Positions 1-6,420 of a DNA stretch of 20,458 nucleotides are shown here, one piece after another. A program made the position numbers and the translations under genes. The stretch's first letter is position 1; the number at the start of each line of letters is the position of its first letter. The notes below the pieces were generated by a model that ran no database searches, was not told the origin of the DNA, and saw only the letters and a program-made list of their open reading frames with translations. Origin of the DNA: Caldifarciminota bacterium (GTDB lineage Bacteria; Hydrothermota; UBA3072; WFRC01); the NCBI GenBank assembly GCA_015486685.1, contig WFRC01000288.1, forward strand, positions 1 to 20,458. Reading direction: 5' to 3'.

Positions 1-173
1 TCACTCACGCCTTCGGCTTCTTCGCAAAACTACCAGCAAGAAGTGGACACTCGCAATGACACCGCTCATTTTGTCATTGCGAGCCTGCCAGAGGCAGGCG
101 TGGCAATCTCACAGGATGGGTGGTTCTCCTCCGTTGTCATTCTGATCCGAAGGCGAAGTGCTGAAGGCGTGAG
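1..173. repeat. Composite palindromic intergenic repeat cluster
   Basis: Three overlapping inverted-repeat structures are visible. Positions 1-25 are an imperfect reverse complement of 151-173, sharing a core of GAAGGCGTGAG. A perfect 11-bp inverted repeat pairs CTCGCAATGAC (50-60) with GTCATTGCGAG (73-83). A nested hairpin spans 76-107: outer stem ATTGC (76-80)/GCAAT (103-107), inner stem CCTGCC (84-89)/GGCAGG (93-98), loop AGA. The last two share 76-83, so they cannot form at the same time. Sequences of this general look (CATTGCGAG, then an internal hairpin, then GGCAATC) are familiar as dispersed intergenic repeats in many uncultivated bacteria; that is recollection, not a search result. 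I see no coding sequence here. Confidence 0.7.
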
Positions 174-566
174 CAAATGCAATGAGCAAACACTCTTATC
201 TGTTTTCTCTTTTCCCTATATGCTTGCTACTCATCCCTCGCTACTGCTTTTCCACTCATCAACATTTTTTTATATTCTTTCATAAAACTTTTCCCACTAC
301 CAAACATAGCCGTTGGCAAAAATAGCGTTGATAAGTTGATATGGAGATTAAGCCTTTTTGAACCTTTATTTTGTTTCGTATAACCGTATCACCATATATC
401 TTGTCTCTACCTTGCAGGCAAATCAACCTATGCCTTTGCCAACAGTTCTCATACTTTCATTCATTTTTCAATCTTAAACTTTTAAGTTTAAACATTGGTT
501 TCTTTCATACAATTTTTTTACAACATCTGTTATATATAAAAAAATCTCATTATGTCAAGTTTTTTA
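174..566. other. Gene-free stretch upstream of the lipid kinase
   Basis: No convincing gene lies here. The short open frames on both strands have no recognisable domain and no ribosome binding site. A perfect 9-bp inverted repeat pairs GTTGGCAAA (312-320) with TTTGCCAAC (435-443). The stretch at 384-398, read on the minus strand, matches 13995-14009 over 15 nt, and 373-382 (minus) matches 5532-5541 over 10 nt, so it shares words with the other spacers of the window. The base composition is T-rich on the plus strand. Confidence 0.55.
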
Positions 567-594
567 TTGACAAATTGCGATATTTTTTTATTTT
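567..594 (+). promoter_or_regulatory. Promoter, leaderless type, for the lipid kinase
   Basis: TTGACA (567-572), 16-nt spacer, TATTTT (589-594), then only 5 nt to the ATG at 600. There is no Shine-Dalgarno sequence between. The geometry would put the transcription start at or beside the start codon. The same layout recurs before 5356 (minus), 7885 and 18320 (minus). Confidence 0.55.
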
Positions 595-599
595 TTCCT

Positions 600-1466
600 A
601 TGAAGAAATTGGGTGTTCTGATTAATTCCGAGGCAGGCAGGAAAAAAGCAATGATTTATTTTCCTATAATTAAGGATATTTTAGAAAAGAAATTCATTTG
701 TGAATATTCTTTTACGACATATAAAGGTAAAGGGTACCAGTCCGCAAAAGACCTTTTAAGAAAAGATGTAGACGGTATAATTATAGTTGGTGGGGATGGC
801 ACAGCAGTAGAGACAGCTGATGTAGCGATAGAAAATAATATACCTTTATTGCCTTTACCACTTGGCAGGGGTAGCGATTATTCCCATTCTATCTATGGAA
901 AGTTAGGCGTAATAGATATTCTCAAAAGGTTAGATACCTGGAATATTCAATATTTAGACGCAGGGGTAGTGAAAATAGGGGAGAAAAGGTTTTATTTTTT
1001 GAATGGTTTTGGAATGGGATTTGATGTAGAGGTAATTCGGAATATGAGAAGGTCGTTAAATACATATTTATTAAGTGTAGGAATAAGTTATTTCTCATAT
1101 CAATCAAAATGGATAACACTTCAAGAGGAAAATTTTATATTTAAGGGCAATATATATTTATTAACAGTAGGTATTGGCAAATATATGGGTGGCGGGTTTA
1201 ACCTGCTGCCTGATGCAAAAATGGACGATGGTATTCTTGACTTATCTGTGATTGAAGATGTTCCATTTTTTACCTTTTTCAAAAATCTTGGTAAGGTATA
1301 TAAAGGTAAACATAAAGACCTGAGAATTGTCCATTACCGAAAGGTAAAATCCATTACGATTCTATTGAAAACACCACTGCTGTCTCATACAGACGGCAAT
1401 CTGCTGCCACCTTCAAAGAGGATAGAGATTTCTATTCTTCCAAAAGTAGTCCCTGTGTTTTATTGA
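600..1466 (+). CDS. Diacylglycerol kinase family lipid kinase (DagK/YegS-like)
   Basis: Predicted 288-residue soluble kinase of the DagK catalytic family, which phosphorylates diacylglycerol or related lipids (bacterial DgkB/YegS, sphingosine kinases) with ATP. Visible motifs: NSEAG at residues 9-13, GGDGT at 64-68 (nucleotide-binding loop), GFGMGFD at 136-142 and GGGFNLLPDAKMDDGILDL at 197-215. Two family motifs are altered: PxGTGND reads PLGRGSD (87-93), and the C-terminal DGE reads DGN (265-267). An upstream in-frame ATG at 552 exists, but its 16 extra residues overlap the promoter at 567-594, so I chose 600. Length is normal for the family. It is a single-gene unit, convergent with the exporter genes. 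Family assignment is firm. The substrate is unknown, and catalysis is open to question because of the DGN change. Confidence 0.85.
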   Translation: MKKLGVLINSEAGRKKAMIYFPIIKDILEKKFICEYSFTTYKGKGYQSAKDLLRKDVDGIIIVGGDGTAVETADVAIENNIPLLPLPLGRGSDYSHSIYGKLGVIDILKRLDTWNIQYLDAGVVKIGEKRFYFLNGFGMGFDVEVIRNMRRSLNTYLLSVGISYFSYQSKWITLQEENFIFKGNIYLLTVGIGKYMGGGFNLLPDAKMDDGILDLSVIEDVPFFTFFKNLGKVYKGKHKDLRIVHYRKVKSITILLKTPLLSHTDGNLLPPSKRIEISILPKVVPVFY

Positions 1467-1596
1467 TGAATTAAAGAGAAAGTGCCACCTATAATAATGC
1501 GAAATGCGGAAGTGAGAAGTATAAAGAACGTGTTCCGTGACCGTGACTCGTGTTTACTTTATTCGTTTATTTCGTTGATTTTGCACTTTTCACTCT
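1467..1596. repeat. Convergent spacer made of degenerate 7-nt repeats
   Basis: The gap between two convergent genes is largely built of 7-nt periodic units. Positions 1494-1528 hold five units around the theme RAARTG. Positions 1529-1555 hold four CGTGNYY-like units, one of them 6 nt. The series TTGCACT, TTTCACT, CTTCATT starts at 1581 and runs past 1596 into the end of the exporter gene. The last block is the complement of the first theme, so the RNA could fold back on itself. No classical hairpin with a U-run is present, so I cannot call a terminator for either gene. Confidence 0.5.
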
Positions 1597-3636
1597 TCAT
1601 TTTATTTCCTGTAATCTATATAGATTATAATATATACCTTTCTTTTTCATCAATGCCTGATGATTCCCTTCTTCTACAATCTTACCCTTATGGATAACCA
1701 GTACCCTCTTTATCTTTTTCAGGGTTGCCAACCTATGTGCTATTACAATGGATGTTCTATCTCCCATTATTTTCCATAGCGCATCCTGAACAAGGTGTTC
1801 CGTATTGGGGTCAATATTTGCCGTTGCTTCATCCATTACAAGAATAGGGGGATTAAATGCTACAGCCCTTGCGAATGTGATAAGTTGCTTTTCTCCCGTA
1901 GAAAACCCACTTCCTCCTTCCCCAACAAATTCGTTTAGTTTTTCTTTCTTTTTTTTCAATACCATACTAAGATTTGATATCTTAATACTTCTATTTAAGA
2001 TATTATCTTCAATATCTGCCCAGAGAGAGATATTCTTTCTTATTGATGTGCTGAATAAAAATGGCTCTTGAAGCACTACTGCTATATTTTTTCTTAATTC
2101 CTGCGGTGTTATCTTTCTGATATCTATACCGTCAATCAAGATTTTGCCTTTCTGGGGTTCATATAATCTCAAAAGGAGTGAAATAATCGTTGTTTTTCCC
2201 GAGCCTGTATATCCCACTATACCTAATTGTTCACCCTGTGCAACCCTGAATGATACATCCTTTAATACCCATTTTTCATCTTCATAAGCAAACCACACAT
2301 TTTTAAATTCAATATTGCCCCTTGTTTTTATCCTGTGAATTTTTGCCTCTTTTTCTTCTTCCTTTTCATCCAGAAGTATAAATATCCTCTCTGCTGCTGC
2401 CATTGCCCCCTGTAAAATGTTATATTTTTCACTGATATCCCTTATAGGTTCAAAGAATTTTTCTATATATGAAAGAAATGCGACAAGACCACCGAATGTA
2501 AACAGGGAGGCGAGAATACCTTTACCGCCAAAGTAAAGAATCATTGCTGTTGCTATTGCTCCAATCACTTCAATGAGCGGTCTGAATATCGCAAATACCT
2601 TTACCATTGACATTGTAGCGTTGTAATACCCTGTATTAGTTTTATAAAAATCATCATTGATACGCTTTTCCTGGTTGAATGCCTGGACAACCTTAATACC
2701 AGATATGACCTCCTGAACCTTTGCATTTATCTTTGCCAATTTTACCCTTACATTTCTATATGCGTCTCTTGACCTTTTTCTAAATTCAAAGGTAACATAG
2801 ATTATCAATGGCGATATTGACAGGGTTAGTAATGTAAGTAATATGTTTAAATGGAACATAATCCCTATTATACCTAAAATGAATACAGTATCCTTTACTA
2901 AATAGATAAGAACACCTGTAAACATATCTGACAAAGCCCTAACATCATTTGTAGCCCTTGTTACCAGTCTTCCTACGGGATTTTTATCAAAGAATGAAAT
3001 GGGCAGGTGAAATATCTTCTTCATCACAATTTGCCTTATATCAAAAGAAATTTTTTCTGCAAGATATTGAATCTGGTAAGATTGTAAAAATCCTATTCCG
3101 AGCATAATTAAGAGCATTCCAATAAATATCAGGGCTATCCTTTTTATATTTTTTATATCACCACCCCTGAGTTTCAATTTATCTTTAAGTGGAATTTTCT
3201 TTAATTGTATGGCGGTAAATGCACCATATTTTTTTCCCATCAATGCCCCATATTTATATCCTATTTTTTCTGTCTCTTTATTTATCTCGAATATATAATA
3301 TGAAATAGTGCCGAAGATATGTTTTATCTCACCTTCTTTCCTTTTATATTGAGACAGTGTTGAAAGGAGTAAAAACTTTTTGCCATTTATTTCTATTATA
3401 TTCTGGAACTTTGATGCCTTAATAATTTCTCTTGCATCTACCACAATATATTTATCAATTGCAATCTTGGTAAGATAAGGAAGACTTAAATCAATACCCG
3501 TTGTTATGAATAAAAGAAATATATTCATAATAAAAATCCAGGTATAGGCTTTTGCAAATTTCAGTAACCTTTTAAATAACCTTATGTCATAAATTTTTGT
3601 TAATTTACTCTCTTCGTATTTATCCCATTTATGCAT
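1597..3636 (-). CDS. ABC exporter half-transporter with canonical Walker B (subunit 2)
   Basis: A 679-residue type IV ABC exporter half: transmembrane domain (about 30-420) fused to an ATPase domain (about 440-679). Walker A GYTGSGKT is at 475-482 and the Q-loop glutamine at 523. Walker B ILVMDEA ends in the catalytic glutamate E603, and the switch histidine is H634. The ABC signature is degenerate: FSTGEKQ (578-584) instead of LSGGQ. Between the first two membrane segments (about 33-55 and 166-186) lies an insertion of roughly 100 residues. By exporter topology this would face the outside or periplasm; ordinary exporter halves have only a short loop here. The ATG at 3634-3636 overlaps the end of the upstream gene by 8 nt (ATGCATAA), so it is translationally coupled to its partner. 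The substrate is unknown; lipid, drug or peptide export are all possible. Confidence 0.9.
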   Translation of the reverse strand: MHKWDKYEESKLTKIYDIRLFKRLLKFAKAYTWIFIMNIFLLFITTGIDLSLPYLTKIAIDKYIVVDAREIIKASKFQNIIEINGKKFLLLSTLSQYKRKEGEIKHIFGTISYYIFEINKETEKIGYKYGALMGKKYGAFTAIQLKKIPLKDKLKLRGGDIKNIKRIALIFIGMLLIMLGIGFLQSYQIQYLAEKISFDIRQIVMKKIFHLPISFFDKNPVGRLVTRATNDVRALSDMFTGVLIYLVKDTVFILGIIGIMFHLNILLTLLTLSISPLIIYVTFEFRKRSRDAYRNVRVKLAKINAKVQEVISGIKVVQAFNQEKRINDDFYKTNTGYYNATMSMVKVFAIFRPLIEVIGAIATAMILYFGGKGILASLFTFGGLVAFLSYIEKFFEPIRDISEKYNILQGAMAAAERIFILLDEKEEEKEAKIHRIKTRGNIEFKNVWFAYEDEKWVLKDVSFRVAQGEQLGIVGYTGSGKTTIISLLLRLYEPQKGKILIDGIDIRKITPQELRKNIAVVLQEPFLFSTSIRKNISLWADIEDNILNRSIKISNLSMVLKKKKEKLNEFVGEGGSGFSTGEKQLITFARAVAFNPPILVMDEATANIDPNTEHLVQDALWKIMGDRTSIVIAHRLATLKKIKRVLVIHKGKIVEEGNHQALMKKKGIYYNLYRLQEIK

Positions 3637-5356
3637 TTTCTTCCAATCTCTCTTTTATCATCTGGAGGTTATACATTTCATTATATATGCCTCCCTTTTT
3701 AATTAATGTCTGATGTTTCCCTTTTTCAACTATTTCTCCATTCTGGAGAACAATGATTTCATCTGCATCCTGAATCGCACCCAGTCTATGGCTTATTATG
3801 ATAGATGTCCTTTTTTCCAGGAATTCCCGAATGTTTTCCATAATTGCCTTTTCAGTATTTGAATCTACCGAAGAGAGGGAATCATCAAAGATTACTATCT
3901 CAGGTTGTATAATAAGTGCCCTTGCTATTGCGATTCTTTGTTTCTGTCCCCCTGATAGGTTAATGCCCTTTTCACCTAATCGAGCATCAAATCCCCCGGG
4001 TATTTCCATAATTTCATCGTAAATCTGTGCCATCTTCGCTGCTTCAATGACATTATCAATCCCAACATCAAATTTACCAAATGCGATATTGTTTTTTATT
4101 GTATCAGAGAACAAGAATGTTTCCTGTGGGATATAACCAATTGCAGACCTCAGTTTTTTTAGAGGAATTTCCTCAATAGGTATTCCATCTATAAATATAC
4201 CAGAAGAGGGGTAAAATCTCATAATTAAATCTACGAGGGTCGTTTTGCCAGAGCCTGTTTTTCCAACGATGGCAGTAAACCTATGGGGTGCGAATTTCAC
4301 ATTTATATTTTTCAGCACAGGTGTTCCGTTGTATGCAAATGTAAGGTCCCTTGTCTCAATATTTCCCCTGATGTTTAATTGTTTTGTTCCCTTATCTACT
4401 ATGGTTGATTGTGATTCTAAAAGATTTAATATTCTCTTCATTGAAGCCCGACCCCTCTGCAAAAGATTTATTACCCAGCCCAGTGCAATCATAGGCCAGA
4501 TAAGGATATTTAGATATCCTGTAAATGCAACAAAATCACCGAGTGTAATGGTTCCGAATATTACCCTTATACCGCCAAGATATAGAATTAATGCAACAGT
4601 AAGGTTTGCAAAAAACATCAAAAATGGGTCGAAGGCAGCACTATACCGAATAAGAGAAACTGCCTTATCAAGATATAATTGATTGTCCTTTTTGAAATCC
4701 TGGACTGCCCCATTTTCCTGCACAAAATTCTTGATAACCCTTATGCCGGAAATCAACTCCCTTACCTTTTCTGTAATAGATGAAAATGCAGCCTGAACCT
4801 TCCCAAATCTTATATGGACAACTCTGCTGAAAAAGAATGTAATTATAGTGAGTGCAGGCAGCGGTATTAAGGCATAAAGCGTAAGGAGTAAATTTATCTT
4901 TACCATCATAAACAGGGATAAAATCGAAAGAATAATGGTGTCAGTAGAAGCAACCACCCCTATCCCTGCGGCCATCCTGACGGCATTCACATCATTCGTA
5001 ATGCGTGCCATTATATCACCTGCGGAATATTTCTGGAAAAATAGTGGATCAAGTGTGAGCACATGCTGGAAGATTTCTTCGTGCATCTCTTTTTCTACAA
5101 GACGGGCAGAACCTATAACAAAATATCTCCACCAATATCGGAAGAACGCAATAAATAGTGCTATAATTATAATGGCAAAGGCGTATGTCAGGAGGTTGTG
5201 GTGAAATTTTCCTGTTGCTATATCATCTACTGCATACTTCAAAATTCTTGGGATTACAATCTGGGCACTGTCAACAATAATTAAGAAGATAAGCCCTGTT
5301 ATAACCCTCGATTTATGCCTGAATATATATTGGAGCATCACCTTTAATTCTTTCAT
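3629..5356 (-). CDS. ABC exporter half-transporter with degenerate Walker B (subunit 1)
   Basis: A 575-residue type IV ABC exporter half, six membrane segments (about 17-305) followed by an ATPase domain. Walker A GKTGSGKT is at 365-372, Q-loop glutamine at 411, canonical LSGGQ at 467-471 and switch histidine H523. Walker B reads IVIFDD (487-492), with aspartate D492 where the catalytic glutamate normally sits. This complements the partner gene: its intact LSGGQ would pair with the partner's intact Walker B, and its poor Walker B with the partner's poor signature. That is the pattern known from heterodimeric exporters such as TM287/288 and LmrCD. An open frame continues upstream to 5503, but those 49 residues come from the heptamer repeat and inverted-repeat sequence. 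The promoter at 5364-5391 sits just before the ATG at 5356, which I therefore chose. Confidence 0.9.
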   Translation of the reverse strand: MKELKVMLQYIFRHKSRVITGLIFLIIVDSAQIVIPRILKYAVDDIATGKFHHNLLTYAFAIIIIALFIAFFRYWWRYFVIGSARLVEKEMHEEIFQHVLTLDPLFFQKYSAGDIMARITNDVNAVRMAAGIGVVASTDTIILSILSLFMMVKINLLLTLYALIPLPALTIITFFFSRVVHIRFGKVQAAFSSITEKVRELISGIRVIKNFVQENGAVQDFKKDNQLYLDKAVSLIRYSAAFDPFLMFFANLTVALILYLGGIRVIFGTITLGDFVAFTGYLNILIWPMIALGWVINLLQRGRASMKRILNLLESQSTIVDKGTKQLNIRGNIETRDLTFAYNGTPVLKNINVKFAPHRFTAIVGKTGSGKTTLVDLIMRFYPSSGIFIDGIPIEEIPLKKLRSAIGYIPQETFLFSDTIKNNIAFGKFDVGIDNVIEAAKMAQIYDEIMEIPGGFDARLGEKGINLSGGQKQRIAIARALIIQPEIVIFDDSLSSVDSNTEKAIMENIREFLEKRTSIIISHRLGAIQDADEIIVLQNGEIVEKGKHQTLIKKGGIYNEMYNLQMIKERLEENA

Positions 5357-5363
5357 AGTGAGA

Positions 5364-5391
5364 ATAATAACGATTAAAATTGAGAGTTCAA
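5364..5391 (-). promoter_or_regulatory. Promoter, leaderless type, for the ABC exporter operon
   Basis: Read on the minus strand: TTGAAC (5391-5386), 16-nt spacer, TATTAT (5369-5364), 7 nt, then ATG at 5356. There is no Shine-Dalgarno sequence. The -10, spacer length and distance to ATG are identical to those of proS. Confidence 0.6.
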
Positions 5392-5413
5392 GTAAAATTT
5401 TTCCGATAGTGTT

Positions 5414-5445
5414 TTTTCCGTTTTCCGTTCGTTTTCCGTTTTCCG
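5414..5445. repeat. TTTTCCG heptamer tandem repeat
   Basis: Four perfect TTTTCCG units lie at 5414-5420, 5421-5427, 5432-5438 and 5439-5445. The two pairs are split by a 4-nt remnant, TTCG. The array ends exactly where the left arm of the 28-bp inverted repeat begins (5446). It lies upstream of the exporter promoter. Confidence 0.8.
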
Positions 5446-5667
5446 TTGGTGTCGGTGTTTGACAAGTTGACAAGTCAGCCGAAAGATTTCTTTTGATAAT
5501 CAAGATATTATGAAACGATATCCTTAAATTCTATACGAAACGAAGAAATCAAGATTGGATATATTACTCTGTTTATTTACCAATAATGCGTCTATATCTT
5601 AACCCCACGCTAATAACTTCCTAAACTACTTTTTCCAAGTTGTCAACTTGTCAAACACCGACACCAA
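5446..5667. repeat. Perfect 28-bp inverted repeat flanking a 166-bp segment
   Basis: Positions 5446-5473 are the exact reverse complement of 5640-5667, with 166 nt between them. Each arm contains the words GTCGGTGTTTGACAAG, and the left arm includes a direct tandem of TTGACAAG (5459-5474). The element sits in the divergent control region between the exporter and the membrane-protein operons. No open reading frame of note lies in the 166 bp. It could be a miniature transposable element, two copies of a dispersed repeat inserted in opposite orientation, or an invertible segment. I cannot choose between these from one sequence. Confidence 0.85.
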
Positions 5668-5697
5668 TAATGCTTGATAATCAGGATATTGTGAAGC
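5493..5697. repeat. 24-nt direct repeat interleaved with the inverted repeat
   Basis: Positions 5493-5516 and 5674-5697 match at 21 of 24 bases. All three differences are A in the first copy and G in the second. Both begin TTGATAATCA. The first copy lies inside the inverted-repeat interval, the second just outside it, so this duplication is separate from the inverted arms. Confidence 0.7.
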
Positions 5698-5711
5698 AAT
5701 CTGTTTTTTCC

Positions 5712-5743
5712 TTGACTTTTATATATTATTTTTTATCTATATT
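5712..5743 (+). promoter_or_regulatory. Promoter for the membrane protein/oxidase pair
   Basis: TTGACT (5712-5717) is followed after 16 nt by TATCTA (5734-5739), 9 nt before the ATG at 5749. A better-matching TATATT (5738-5743) sits 5 nt from the ATG but needs a 20-nt spacer. Either way the untranslated leader would be very short, and no Shine-Dalgarno sequence is present. Confidence 0.45.
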
Positions 5744-5748
5744 GTCCA

Positions 5749-6420
5749 ATGAAGAGATTAACAAGTTTAATAATATTTGGAATATCAATGGGGTTTGTAG
5801 AATCTGCTGTGGTTGCCTACCTTCGGTATATTGCGTATCCTGGAACCACATCTCTTTTCCCTCTGGTATTAATGCCTGCCAACATTCTCAGGATTGAGGT
5901 ATGGAGGGAAGTTGCTACTATTGCTATGCTTCTTTCTGTTTCGTATCTCTCTGCTCACATAAGAAGACGAAAAAGGTTATTTTATTTTCTCTTTATATTC
6001 GGTATATGGGATATTTCCTATTATTTTTTCCTTAAAGTTCTTATTGACTGGCCTACTTCTCCATTAAATTGGGATATTTTGTTTCTTATTCCTATTCCCT
6101 GGATGTCCCCTGTTTTGTATCCGTTAGTCATTTCTATTATATTTATTTTTTCCTCTATCCTATTTCTTAGATTGATAGACAAAAAACAATATGCGGGTAT
6201 GGATAAAATATCACAGTCAACAGGGCTTGCAGGATTATTTATTATTTTCTTGTCGTTTATAACTATTCCCGTTTATGTTACATTAAAATACAGTATCCAG
6301 GATATTTTCAAATATACCCCTGATAAATTTCCTTCTGGAATTTACATCATTGGTATCCTCTTGTTTATTTACAGTATTGTCAGGACAGTTATTAAGTCCT
6401 ATATGAAAAATAATGGATAA
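5749..6420 (+). CDS. Conserved integral membrane protein of unknown function
   Basis: A 223-residue protein of about six or seven hydrophobic helices. Polar residues are clustered in what look like conserved motifs: FVESAVVAYLR near the N-terminus, EVWREVATIAML around 50-61, a WDISYYFFLKV segment near 87-97, and WDILFLIPIPWMSPVLYP near 108-125. I recall similar proteins with E-x-x-REVAT and WDILFLIP-x-PW motifs in other bacteria, but no assigned function. A basic stretch (RRRKR, around 72-76) suggests a cytoplasmic loop. The gene overlaps the next by 8 nt (ATGGATAA), so it is probably co-translated with the FAD oxidase. A role in anchoring or in electron transfer with that oxidase is only a guess. 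Confidence 0.7.
   Translation: MKRLTSLIIFGISMGFVESAVVAYLRYIAYPGTTSLFPLVLMPANILRIEVWREVATIAMLLSVSYLSAHIRRRKRLFYFLFIFGIWDISYYFFLKVLIDWPTSPLNWDILFLIPIPWMSPVLYPLVISIIFIFSSILFLRLIDKKQYAGMDKISQSTGLAGLFIIFLSFITIPVYVTLKYSIQDIFKYTPDKFPSGIYIIGILLFIYSIVRTVIKSYMKNNG

Noticed and set aside
43..285. Open frame in the repeat cluster
   Set aside because: It translates palindromic repeat sequence, has no ribosome binding site and no recognisable domain.
227..400. Minus-strand open frame of about 50 codons ending at 227
   Set aside because: It contains a GSGKS-like string by chance, but has no start with a ribosome binding site and no family resemblance; too weak to call a gene or remnant.
552..599. Earlier ATG for the lipid kinase
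   Set aside because: It lies upstream of the TTGACA/TATTTT promoter and adds a hydrophobic tail not expected before the NSEAG strand.
1612..1627. Perfect 16-bp palindrome TAATCTATATAGATTA
   Set aside because: It lies in the last codons of the exporter gene, is AT-only apart from two pairs, and is explained by coding for an NLYRLQ segment; no U-run terminator context.
5357..5503. Upstream in-frame extension of the first exporter gene (49 extra residues)
   Set aside because: The extension is the translation of the TTTTCCG array and inverted-repeat arm, has no domain, and crosses the promoter at 5364-5391.
5474..5639. Promoter inside the 166-bp segment that could be switched by inversion
   Set aside because: I looked for TTGNNN, 16-17 nt, TANNNT on both strands and found only poor matches, such as TTGGTA with TATCCA on the minus strand.
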